Shown in pieces: positions 7,617 through 14,430 of a stretch of 20,915 nucleotides of DNA. The stretch is from contig CAKZHN010000539.1 of NCBI GenBank assembly GCA_936924235.1, positions 1-20,915 on the forward strand. The letters run 5' to 3'. The notes below the pieces were generated by a model. The model ran no database searches. It was given only the letters and a program-made list of their open reading frames with translations, and was not told where the DNA came from. Within the stretch, counting starts at the first letter, position 1, and the number at the start of each line of letters is the position of its first letter. This stretch comes from an uncultured Rhodoplanes sp. Its GTDB lineage: Bacteria > Pseudomonadota > Alphaproteobacteria > Rhizobiales > Xanthobacteraceae. A program made the translations under genes and the position numbers.

Positions 7617-8414
7617 ATGTACGAATTCAAGTATGTGCGCCCGACTTCGGTCCGGCAGGCGGCCAACATGTTGGCCAAGGACGGAGAAGCAAAAATCCTC
7701 GCGGGCGGGCACTCGCTTCTCCCGGCGATGAAGCTCCGCCTCGCCAAGCACACCCAGCTGCTCGACCTCGGCAAGGTTGAGGGTCTCAACACCATCGAGC
7801 TGAAGGGCCGCTCGCTCGATATCGGCGCGATGACCCGCCACATCGAAGTGGCGAACTCGCCGGTGGTGAAAGAGGCGCTGCCCGCGCTCGCCGAGCTCGC
7901 CGGCATGATCGGCGATCCGGCGGTGCGCCACCGCGGCACGATCGGCGGCTCGCTCGCCAACAACGATCCGAACGCCGACTATCCGGCGGCGGCGCTCGGC
8001 CTGGGCGCCACCATCGTCACCAACAAACGCAAGATCGCGGCGGACGATTACTTCAAGGGCATGTTCGAGACCGCGCTCGAGCCCGACGAGATCATCACCC
8101 GGGTGAGCTTCCCGCTGGCCAAGAAGGCCGCCTACCAGAAGTTCAAGCACCCCGCCTCGGGCTTTGCCCTCGTCGGCGTGTTCGTGTCCAAGCGCTCGTC
8201 GGACATCCGCGTGGCGGTGACCGGCGCCGGCGCCAACGGCGTGTTCCGCGTCACGAGCTTCGAGGAGGCGCTGAAGAAGCGGTTCTCGCCGAAGTCGATC
8301 GAGGGCATGACCATCCCGGCCGACGGCATGAACACGGACATCCACGGCAGCGCCGAATACCGCGCCCATCTGGTCGCCGTGATGGCCCGCCGGGCTCTGG
8401 CCGCGGCGCAGTAG
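7617..8414 (+). CDS. coxM: Mo-hydroxylase medium subunit, FAD-binding (CoxM)
   Basis: A 265-residue flavoprotein subunit that receives electrons from the [2Fe-2S] subunit. The two FAD signatures of the family are intact: AGGHS at residues 29-33 and TIGGSLANNDPNADYPAA at 108-125. The C-terminal CO-dehydrogenase flavoprotein domain occupies about residues 160-265. The start has SD AAGGAG about 6-7 nt upstream and lies 19 bp after the coxL stop. Being third after S and L supports form II organisation. It is the last structural gene; two hairpins separate it from coxD. Confidence 0.94.
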   Translation: MYEFKYVRPTSVRQAANMLAKDGEAKILAGGHSLLPAMKLRLAKHTQLLDLGKVEGLNTIELKGRSLDIGAMTRHIEVANSPVVKEALPALAELAGMIGDPAVRHRGTIGGSLANNDPNADYPAAALGLGATIVTNKRKIAADDYFKGMFETALEPDEIITRVSFPLAKKAAYQKFKHPASGFALVGVFVSKRSSDIRVAVTGAGANGVFRVTSFEEALKKRFSPKSIEGMTIPADGMNTDIHGSAEYRAHLVAVMARRALAAAQ

Positions 8415-8460
8415 CGCTCCGGCCGGCACGGCTTATCTAAGGCTTGAGCACCCGATTTGG

Positions 8461-8490
8461 CGGTGCCCGGTCCGCAAGGGCCGGGCACCG
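8461..8490 (+). terminator. Strong 13-bp hairpin with GCAA tetraloop after coxM (terminator or attenuator)
   Basis: CGGTGCCCGG (8461-8470) pairs with CCGGGCACCG (8481-8490), and three more pairs (one T-G wobble) close a GCAA tetraloop at 8474-8477. It lies 46 bases after the coxM stop. The following bases are GCATTTGGG, not a T-run, so full intrinsic termination is doubtful. Partial termination or 3'-end protection of the structural-gene mRNA is more likely. Confidence 0.55.
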
Positions 8491-8524
8491 GCATTTGGGC
8501 TGCATGGCAGAACAGCCCCCGATT

Positions 8525-8547
8525 GCCGCGACAAATCCCGTCGCGGC
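8525..8547 (+). promoter_or_regulatory. Perfect 8-bp inverted repeat overlapping the coxD ribosome-binding region
   Basis: GCCGCGAC at 8525-8532 pairs with GTCGCGGC at 8540-8547 around a 7-base loop. The right arm overlaps GCGGCGGG (8543-8550), the only purine-rich stretch before the coxD ATG at 8557. As RNA it could hide the ribosome-binding site; as DNA it could be an operator. Confidence 0.4.
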
Positions 8548-8556
8548 GGGCTATAG

Positions 8557-9492
8557 ATGGCCGGCATGACCTCCAAGATTAAGCCTACCCCTGAATCCAT
8601 CGACGCCACCCTCAAGCTGCTCGCCGGCGCCAACTATCTCGCCGACCGGTCGCTCTCGACCGTGCTGTTTCTGGCGCTGAAGATGGGCCGGCCGATTTTC
8701 CTCGAAGGCGAGGCCGGTGTGGGCAAGACCGAGATCGCCAAGGTGCTGTCCGAGACACTCGGACGCCGTCTGATCCGGCTGCAGTGCTACGAGGGCCTCG
8801 ACGTGGCGTCGGCGGTCTACGAGTGGAACTACGCCGCACAGATGATCGCGATCCGCGCCGCCGAAGCCGAGGGCGAGGCCGACCGCGAGCGCATCCAGAG
8901 CGATGTGTTCTCCGAGCGCTTCCTGATCAAGCGGCCGCTGCTGCAGGCGCTGGAGCCCGATCCCGCCGGCGCGCCGGTGCTGCTGATCGACGAGCTCGAT
9001 CGCAGCGACGAAGCCTTCGAGGCATTTCTCCTCGAAGTGCTGGCCGACTTCCAGGTCACGATACCGGAGCTCGGCACCGTAAAGGCCGCGCACCCGCCGA
9101 TCGTGATCATCACCTCGAACCGCACCCGCGAAATCCACGACGCGCTGAAGCGCCGCTGCCTCTATCACTGGGTCGGCTATCCGACGGCCACGCGCGAGCT
9201 CGAGATCGTGCGCACGAAGGTGCCGGGCGTCGGCAAGAAACTCAGCGAGCAGGTGGTCGGCTTCGTGCAGGCGCTGCGCAAGCAGGACCTGTTCAAGTCG
9301 CCCGGCGTCGCCGAGACGCTCGACTGGGCGACCGCGCTCACCGAGCTCGACGCCGTCGCGCTCGATCCTGCCACGGTGTCGGACACGCTCGGCGTGCTGC
9401 TGAAGTACCAGGACGACATCGCCAAGCTCGAGGGCGGCAAGGTCAAGGAGCTGCTCGACCAGGTCCAGGCGGAGCTTCGGGCCGCGGAGTAG
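8557..9492 (+). CDS. coxD: CoxD-like MoxR-family AAA+ ATPase
   Basis: A 311-residue cytoplasmic MoxR-type AAA+ ATPase. Walker A is GEAGVGKT (51-58), Walker B VLLIDE (141-146), sensor 1 ITSN (185-188), followed by basic residues KRR near 198-200. In form I clusters CoxD acts as a chaperone in maturing the Mo-S-Cu site with the VWA protein CoxE. In a form II cluster lacking the Cys ligand it may instead aid sulfuration or another step of Mo-site maturation. Start 8557 is used; an in-frame ATG at 8566 is equally possible, as neither has a strong SD. The coxE gene starts 4 bp after its stop, so the two are probably cotranslated as a MoxR-VWA pair. Confidence 0.93.
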   Translation: MAGMTSKIKPTPESIDATLKLLAGANYLADRSLSTVLFLALKMGRPIFLEGEAGVGKTEIAKVLSETLGRRLIRLQCYEGLDVASAVYEWNYAAQMIAIRAAEAEGEADRERIQSDVFSERFLIKRPLLQALEPDPAGAPVLLIDELDRSDEAFEAFLLEVLADFQVTIPELGTVKAAHPPIVIITSNRTREIHDALKRRCLYHWVGYPTATRELEIVRTKVPGVGKKLSEQVVGFVQALRKQDLFKSPGVAETLDWATALTELDAVALDPATVSDTLGVLLKYQDDIAKLEGGKVKELLDQVQAELRAAE

Positions 9493-9496
9493 ACGA

Positions 9497-10699
9497 ATGT
9501 CCGATGCCGAGGGCCGTCTTGCCGAGAACATCCTCTACTTCGCGCGGGCGCTGCGCGCCGCGGGCATTCCGCTTGGCCCGGGCTCGGTGCTCGATGCGCT
9601 CGCGGCGGTGCGGGCGGCTGGTGTCGGCGGCAAAGAGGATTTCTACTGGACCCTGCACGCGGTGTTCGTGAAGCGTCACGAGCACTCGGTGCTGTTCGAC
9701 CAGGCGTTCAAGATATTCTTCCGCAAGCGCGGTTACCTCGAACGGCTCATCGCGATGATGTCGCCGGAGATGACCGGCGCGCCGGCCCAGGCCGAGCAGC
9801 CGCAGGCCTCGCAGCGCGTGCTCGATGCGCTGTTCGCGGGCGCCGACAAGATCGAGCGCGAGAAACAAGAGATCGAGCTCGACGCCCGCTTCACGGTGTC
9901 CGACCGCGAGGTGCTGGAGCGCAAGGACTTCGCCCAGATGACCGCGGCCGAGATCGCGGCGGCGAAGGACGCGATCAAGCGCATGCCGCTCGGCTTCGAC
10001 GACGTGAAGACGCGCCGTCTTGCGCCGCATCCGCACGGCCACCGCGTCGATCTGCGCCGGACGCTGCGCTCCAGCATGAAGGCCGGCGGTGCCGTCATTG
10101 ACCTGAAGTACCGCGGGCCGAAGACCAAGACGCCGCCGATCGTGGCGCTGCTCGATATCTCGGGCTCGATGAGCCAGTACACCCGGCTGTTCCTGCATTT
10201 CCTGCACGCCGTGACCGATGCGCAAAAGCGCGTGCACACCTTCCTGTTTGGCACCCGGCTGACCAACGTGTCCCGCGCCTTGCGGGAGCGCGATCCCGAC
10301 GAGGCGCTGGCGGCCTGCTCGCAGAGCGTGCTCGACTGGTCGGGCGGCACGCGCATAGCGACGTCGCTCGGCGCCTTCAACAAGCAGTGGTCGCGGCGGG
10401 TGCTGACCCAGGGCGCCGTGGTGCTGCTCTTCACCGACGGGCTGGAGCGCGACCCCGACGAGCGGCTGGGCTTCGAGATCGACCGGCTACACCGGTCCTG
10501 CCGGCGGCTCATTTGGCTGAACCCGCTGCTGCGGTTTTCCGGCTTCGAGGCCAAGGCCCGCGGCATCCGGGTGATGCTGCCGCACGTTGACGAACTGCGG
10601 CCCATTCACAATCTAGAGTCCATGACCGACCTGTGCCGGGCGCTGTCGGAGCATGGCAGTCATGTCGACCCGAGAACCTGGCTGTCCCGGGTCGCGTAA
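9497..10699 (+). CDS. coxE: CoxE-like VWA (von Willebrand factor A) domain protein
   Basis: A 400-residue cytoplasmic VWA_CoxE family protein with no signal peptide or membrane segment. The metal-ion-dependent adhesion site is intact: DISGS (Asp220, Ser222, Ser224), a Thr in SGGTR (Thr285), and Asp in FTDG (Asp314). The N-terminal half is helical and charged and carries the CoxE-like region (ENILYFARALRAAGIPLGPG near residue 9). MoxR ATPases and VWA proteins work as pairs in assembling or activating metal enzymes. Its position directly after coxD supports that role for the CoxSLM enzyme. The C-terminal part SGFEAKARGIRVMLPHVDEL matches the end of the VWA fold. Confidence 0.92.
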   Translation: MSDAEGRLAENILYFARALRAAGIPLGPGSVLDALAAVRAAGVGGKEDFYWTLHAVFVKRHEHSVLFDQAFKIFFRKRGYLERLIAMMSPEMTGAPAQAEQPQASQRVLDALFAGADKIEREKQEIELDARFTVSDREVLERKDFAQMTAAEIAAAKDAIKRMPLGFDDVKTRRLAPHPHGHRVDLRRTLRSSMKAGGAVIDLKYRGPKTKTPPIVALLDISGSMSQYTRLFLHFLHAVTDAQKRVHTFLFGTRLTNVSRALRERDPDEALAACSQSVLDWSGGTRIATSLGAFNKQWSRRVLTQGAVVLLFTDGLERDPDERLGFEIDRLHRSCRRLIWLNPLLRFSGFEAKARGIRVMLPHVDELRPIHNLESMTDLCRALSEHGSHVDPRTWLSRVA

Positions 10700-10722
10700 T
10701 ATCCCGATATATATAGCGCTAA

Positions 10723-10738
10723 GCCCGGCAAATCGGGC
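10723..10738 (+). promoter_or_regulatory. Small hairpin between coxE and the first XdhC gene
   Basis: GCCCG (10723-10727) and CGGGC (10734-10738) form a 5-bp stem with a 6-base loop, preceded by an AT-rich run (GATATATATAG, 10706-10716). The stem is short and might be chance. The AT-rich run could serve as a weak -10 region for the downstream maturation genes. Confidence 0.2.
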
Positions 10739-10761
10739 ATAATGGATCGATGGAGGCTCGC

Positions 10762-11085
10762 ATGCTGGCAAGAGACGAGGACATCCTCAAAGCCGCCGAG
10801 GACTGGAGAAAGGCGGGCAAGGGCGTGGCCCTTGCGACCGTGGTCGAGACCTGGGGCTCGGCCCCGCGGCCAATCGGCTCCAACCTGGTGATCGACGAGG
10901 AGGGTAACTTCCTTGGCTCGGTGTCGGGCGGCTGCGTCGAGGGCGCGGTGGTGACCGAAGCCATCGACGTGATCGAGAGCGGCAAGCCGAAGACGTTAGA
11001 GTTCGGCGTCGCCGACGAGACCGCCTGGAAGGTCGGGCTGTCCTGCGGCGGCAAGATCAAGGTGTTCGTCGAGAAGGTGGAGTAG
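10762..11085 (+). CDS. XdhC/CoxI family protein, N-terminal domain (split XdhC, part 1)
   Basis: A 107-residue protein equal to only the N-terminal domain of XdhC-type maturation factors, which bind molybdenum cofactor and help sulfurate it before insertion into Mo hydroxylases. It shows VALATVVETWGSAPRPIGS near residues 22-40, then GSVSGGCVEGAVV with the conserved Cys, and LSCGGKI with a second conserved Cys. Start 10762 is preferred because GGAGG lies 5 nt upstream; an ATG at 10750 in the same frame would add four residues and overlaps that SD. The missing Rossmann domain is encoded by the next gene, 4 bp downstream. Two-gene XdhC arrangements are known in rhizobial cox clusters, so this is not read as a frameshift. 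Confidence 0.9.
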   Translation: MLARDEDILKAAEDWRKAGKGVALATVVETWGSAPRPIGSNLVIDEEGNFLGSVSGGCVEGAVVTEAIDVIESGKPKTLEFGVADETAWKVGLSCGGKIKVFVEKVE

Positions 11086-11089
11086 CCCC

Positions 11090-11776
11090 TTGCGCCTCGA
11101 CATCCTCAAGGCTTTGAACGAGGAGCGCACCGCGCGGCGCGCCGTCATCGTTGTCACCAACCAGGACAGCGGCGAGCAGCGGCTGGTGAAGGCCCCCGAC
11201 GTCCGCAACGATCCGCTGAAGGACGTGCTGGAGAAACATCTGCGTTCGGCCAAGAGCGGCATCGAGGAGACGGCCGAGGGTAAGGTATTCCTCACCGTCC
11301 ACGTGCCGTCGCCGAAGCTCGTTATCACCGGCGCGGTTCACATCAGCCAGGCGCTCGCCCCGATGGGGCAACTCCTCGGCTACGACGTCACCATCGTCGA
11401 TCCGCGCACGGCGTTCGCCACCATCGAGCGCTTTCCCGACGTGAAGGTGATCGCCGAATGGCCGGACGTCGCGCTGCCGCCGATCGGCATCGACCATTAC
11501 ACGGCCTTCGTCGCGCTCACCCATGACCCAAAGATCGACGATCCGGGTCTCGACGTGGCGCTCAAGAGCGACTGCTTTTACATCGGCGCGCTCGGCTCAC
11601 GGAAAACCCACGCGCGCAGAGTCGAGCGGCTGAAGACCGAGCGCGGCTTCACCGACAACGACATCGGCCGCATCCATTCGCCGATTGGTTTGGATATCGA
11701 CGCGGTGTCGCCGGCCGAGATCGCGGTCGCGATCATGGGCGAGATCACCCAGGCGCTTCGCCAGGAAGTGTCATGA
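11090..11776 (+). CDS. XdhC family protein, C-terminal Rossmann domain (split XdhC, part 2)
   Basis: A 228-residue protein. Residues about 75-220 form the XdhC C-terminal Rossmann-like domain: KLVITGAVHISQAL, DVTIVDPRTAFAT, FVALTHDPKID, and CFYIGALGSRKTHARRVERL, ending in the family motif IHSPIGLDIDAVSPAEIAVAIMGEI. The first 70 residues are a lead-in not typical of XdhC. The probable start is TTG at 11090, with GGAG 7 nt upstream inside the end of the preceding gene; no ATG suits better. Together with the preceding gene it makes a complete two-chain XdhC, probably acting on the molybdenum cofactor of CoxL. Its stop overlaps the next gene's ATG by 4 bases (ATGA), so translation is coupled. Confidence 0.9.
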   Translation: MRLDILKALNEERTARRAVIVVTNQDSGEQRLVKAPDVRNDPLKDVLEKHLRSAKSGIEETAEGKVFLTVHVPSPKLVITGAVHISQALAPMGQLLGYDVTIVDPRTAFATIERFPDVKVIAEWPDVALPPIGIDHYTAFVALTHDPKIDDPGLDVALKSDCFYIGALGSRKTHARRVERLKTERGFTDNDIGRIHSPIGLDIDAVSPAEIAVAIMGEITQALRQEVS

Positions 11777-12150
11777 GATGGACCACGACTTCATTGTGCT
11801 TTGCGGCGGCGTCGGCGATTCCCGCAGGACTGGTCGCGTCGTCCGTTTCTGCTCAGCAGATGAAGTGTGAGATTGGGCCGGTCGCAAAGACATACGGATC
11901 GACGCAGTGGCTCGTTTACAGCTGTGACGATGCGAAGACCGTTGTGGTGTTATCCGCGCCCGGTAATCCGGCGATGCCGTTTTATTTCATGTTCTCGCCA
12001 ACAAACTCAGGTCATCAACTGAACAGCGAGGGCACCGGAGATAAGAATTCGACGGCGAGTGCGTTTAGTGAGCTAAAGCAGTTGTCGGAGAACGACATTC
12101 TTGCGCTGATCAACGAAACCAAAATGGTGCGAGATGCGTCGACCCGCTAA
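11773..12150 (+). CDS. Small secreted protein of unknown function, low-GC insert in the cox operon
   Basis: A 125-residue protein I do not recognise. It has a signal peptide (MRW, hydrophobic residues about 8-25, probable cleavage after SVSA at 27), then QQMKCEIGP and a mature domain of about 98 residues with Cys32 and Cys51, which could form a disulfide. No membrane segment follows, so a periplasmic or secreted location is expected. Base composition is visibly lower in GC than the flanking genes, with many codons such as TTA, TTT, ATT and AAT. It starts in an ATGA overlap with the XdhC gene and ends 24 bp before the next gene. An exported protein is odd among cytoplasmic maturation factors, so it may be an inserted foreign gene. 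Confidence 0.72.
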   Translation: MRWTTTSLCFAAASAIPAGLVASSVSAQQMKCEIGPVAKTYGSTQWLVYSCDDAKTVVVLSAPGNPAMPFYFMFSPTNSGHQLNSEGTGDKNSTASAFSELKQLSENDILALINETKMVRDASTR

Positions 12151-12174
12151 TTCAATCCGGAAGGTAGCCGCGCC

Positions 12175-13791
12175 ATGAAGTTCGGCCCGGTCCCGCCGCG
12201 GGACGCCAATGGCGCCACCGCCGTCCATACCATCCGGCAGGGCTCGCTGGTGCTCAAGAAAGGGACCTTGATCGGGACCGCCGAGATCGCGGCGCTGGAG
12301 GCGGCCGGCATCAAGGACGTGGTGGTGGCGCGGCTCGAGCCGGGTGACGTGTCCGAGGACCAGGCTGCGGCCGAGATCGCCAAGGCGGTGGGGGGCGAGG
12401 GCGTTCACGTCGAGCGCGCCTTTACCGGCCGCGCCAACCTGTTCGCCGAAAAGGCCGGCGTGCTGGTGGTCGATCGCGATGCGATCGACGGGCTCAACCG
12501 CATCGACGAGGCGATCACGTTTGCCACGCTGTCGGCCTACAAGCCTGTGGTCGAAGGCGAGATGATCGCGACCGTGAAGATCATTCCGTTCGGCACCGCC
12601 GAGGTCGCGCTGAAGTCGGCGCTGGCGGTGGCGAAGAAGCCGTTCATCCGCGTCGCGCCCTACAAGATCAGGAAGCTCGGCGTGGTCTCGACCGTGCTGC
12701 CCGGCCTCGCCGTCAAGGTGATCGAGAAGACGCTGAAGGTGATGCAGGAGCGGCTCGATCCGGCGGGCGCCAGGATCGTGGCTGAGCGCCGCGTGCCGCA
12801 CGAGCAGAAGGCGCTGGCGAAGGCCATCGACGAGGTGCTGAAGGAAGGCGCCGAGATGGTCGTGGTTTTCGGCGCTTCCGCCATCGCCGACCGGCGCGAC
12901 GTCATCCCGGCCGCGATCGAGGCGGTCGGCGGCCGCATCGAGCATTTCGGCATGCCGGTCGATCCGGGCAACCTGATGCTGATCGGCGAGACGGGCGGCA
13001 GGCCCGTGATCGGCGCGCCGGGCTGCGCGCGCTCGCCCAAGGAAAACGGCTTCGACTGGATCCTGATGCGGCTGCTCGCGGGCCTGCCGGTGTCGCGTGC
13101 GGACATCACCGGGCTTGGCGTGGGCGGGCTCCTGATGGAGATCGTCACGCGGCCGCAGCCGCGCGTCGAGCCGGTGCACGCCGAGGGACACCGCATCGCC
13201 GCGGTCATCCTCGCCGCGGGTCGCTCGACCCGCATGGGCGGGCCGAACAAGCTTCTGGCCGAGATCGGCGGCCGGCCGCTGGTGCGGATCGCTGTCGAGG
13301 AGGCGCTGGCCTCGCACGCCAAGCCCGTGATCGTCGTCACCGGGCACCAGCGCGACAAGGTCGAAGCCGCGCTCAAGGGTCTCGACTTGCAGATCGTGCA
13401 CAATCCGAATTTCGCCGATGGTCTTTCGACCTCGGTCAAGACCGGGCTCGCGGCCGTGCCGCAGTCCGCCGACGGCGCCATCGTCTGCCTGGGCGACATG
13501 CCGCAGGTCCGCGCGGGCCTGATCGACAAGCTGCTCGACGCCTTCGACCCCGAGCGCGGCGCGCTCGTCGTCATCCCGGTGATCGGCGGCAAGCGCGGCA
13601 ATCCGGTGGTCTGGTCGCGGCGCTTCTTCAAGGAGCTGATGGCGATCGAGGGCGATGTCGGCGCCCGCAACATGATCGCGCGCTATGCCGAGGCGGTGGC
13701 CGAGGTGCCGCTCGCCGACACCGCGGCGCTGGTCGATGTCGACACGCCGGAAGCGTTGGCCGAGGTGAAGGCCGAGCTCGAGCGCGCATAG
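12175..13791 (+). CDS. Fused MoeA-like molybdopterin-binding / MobA-like nucleotidyltransferase protein
   Basis: A 538-residue two-domain protein. Residues 1 to about 330 form a molybdopterin-binding MoCF/MoeA-like region (VVVFGASAIADRRDVIP near 230-246, VDPGNLMLIG, GAPGCARSP near 281-289). Residues about 340-538 form a MobA/MocA-like nucleotidyltransferase with LAAGRSTRMGGPNKLL (346-361), an acidic GDMP motif (Asp441), GKRGNPVVW and the final DVDTPEAL. The expected role is attaching CMP to molybdopterin to make the cytosine dinucleotide cofactor used by CoxL, possibly with Mo handling by the first domain. SD GGAAGG lies 10 nt upstream. It is the last cox-associated gene. CMP rather than GMP specificity is inferred from context. 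Confidence 0.88.
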   Translation: MKFGPVPPRDANGATAVHTIRQGSLVLKKGTLIGTAEIAALEAAGIKDVVVARLEPGDVSEDQAAAEIAKAVGGEGVHVERAFTGRANLFAEKAGVLVVDRDAIDGLNRIDEAITFATLSAYKPVVEGEMIATVKIIPFGTAEVALKSALAVAKKPFIRVAPYKIRKLGVVSTVLPGLAVKVIEKTLKVMQERLDPAGARIVAERRVPHEQKALAKAIDEVLKEGAEMVVVFGASAIADRRDVIPAAIEAVGGRIEHFGMPVDPGNLMLIGETGGRPVIGAPGCARSPKENGFDWILMRLLAGLPVSRADITGLGVGGLLMEIVTRPQPRVEPVHAEGHRIAAVILAAGRSTRMGGPNKLLAEIGGRPLVRIAVEEALASHAKPVIVVTGHQRDKVEAALKGLDLQIVHNPNFADGLSTSVKTGLAAVPQSADGAIVCLGDMPQVRAGLIDKLLDAFDPERGALVVIPVIGGKRGNPVVWSRRFFKELMAIEGDVGARNMIARYAEAVAEVPLADTAALVDVDTPEALAEVKAELERA

Positions 13792-13821
13792 TCGTGCGCG
13801 CCTGCCGCTTCGCGGCACGAC
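13791..13821 (+). terminator. Hairpin at the end of the cox operon (weak terminator candidate)
   Basis: Directly at the stop codon, GTCGTGC (13791-13797) can pair with GCACGAC (13815-13821). Alternatively TGCCGC (13803-13808) pairs with GCGGCA (13812-13817) around a 3-base loop. The two foldings exclude each other. There is no T-run, so only rho-assisted termination or an mRNA end is plausible. Confidence 0.35.
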
Positions 13822-13885
13822 ATGGTTACCCCGGCTTAATCAGTTTGGTCTTTGATGTTCCGGAGTTTGTCTTCGGGGGAAGGCC

Positions 13886-14266
13886 ATGCGTATCTCTTTG
13901 CGTGCGGGCGCCGGTGCGGCCGCAGTTCTCGGCATTTTGTCTTTCGCACTCGCGCCGTCGTACGGGGCAGGGGCGCTCGCCGTCGGCAAGTGTGCGGCCT
14001 ACGGCTACGCGATTGACTATCCTTCGGTCGCCGCCGCCGAGAGCGCGGCGCGCGCCAAGTGCTCGGACAAGACCTGCAATCAGGTGGTGACGACGCGCAA
14101 AGGCTGCGCGGCTTTCGCCATCGACGGCCACAAGCCGTGCGGACCGAACGGCTACGCCAACGGGCCGAAGCTCGCGGCCGCCCAGAACACCGCGCTGAAG
14201 TACTGCTACAAGTTCGGCGGCAAGGACTGCGTGATCCGCGCCTGGATCTGCGATGGAAAAGGCTGA
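13886..14266 (+). CDS. Exported cysteine-rich DUF4189-like protein
   Basis: A 126-residue protein with a signal peptide (cleavage probably after SYGA, residue 28). The mature part has two repeats of the DUF4189 pattern: GYAIDYPSVAAAESAARAKC, and later GYANGPKLAAAQNTALKYC followed by DCVIRAWIC. Eight cysteines (36, 59, 64, 74, 85, 107, 115, 122) could make four disulfides, fitting a stable periplasmic or secreted protein. DUF4189 function is unknown. A strong purine-rich SD (GGGGGAAGG, 13875-13883) precedes the ATG. It stands alone between the cox operon and the TetR operon on the same strand. Confidence 0.82.
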   Translation: MRISLRAGAGAAAVLGILSFALAPSYGAGALAVGKCAAYGYAIDYPSVAAAESAARAKCSDKTCNQVVTTRKGCAAFAIDGHKPCGPNGYANGPKLAAAQNTALKYCYKFGGKDCVIRAWICDGKG

Positions 14267-14269
14267 TCA

Positions 14270-14288
14270 GAACCTCACGTGACGGTTC
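14270..14288 (+). terminator. Short inverted repeat after the DUF4189 gene
   Basis: GAACC (14270-14274) is complementary to GGTTC (14284-14288), with a CACGTG core between, 4 bases after the stop codon. T-rich DNA follows only from about 14330, so this is at best a weak terminator. Confidence 0.25.
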
Positions 14289-14407
14289 ATCCGGCTCGCA
14301 TTCCACCCAAATTTCTCCAGTCATCACCCTGATTTTTCTGTGATTTTCTGAAGGCTGTCGCTCGCCTGAAGTCAGGGCTTGCGGCCGGGCATCATTTGAC
14401 CTAAATA

Positions 14408-14427
14408 ATGACTGACCAGTCAGTCAT
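14408..14427 (+). promoter_or_regulatory. TetR-type operator palindrome
   Basis: ATGACTGAC (14408-14416) and GTCAGTCAT (14419-14427) are perfect inverted 9-base arms separated by CA. This length and the TGACTGAC-type core are typical of TetR/AcrR operators. It ends 3 bases before the ATG of the TetR gene. A possible -10 (AATAAT, 14404-14409) touches its left edge, with TTGCGG (14379-14384) a possible -35 at a long 19-base spacing. Binding of the regulator would block its own operon. Confidence 0.8.
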
Positions 14428-14430
14428 ATC

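Noticed and set aside
4059..9492. Reading the cluster as a proven aerobic CO dehydrogenase
   Set aside because: The active-site Cys is missing (AYRGAGR) and gene order is form II, so CO oxidation is not supported by sequence.
12073..13818. Minus-strand open frame (581 codons) opposite the MoeA/MobA-like gene
   Set aside because: Same shadow pattern; low-information HDRR-rich sequence and no start context.
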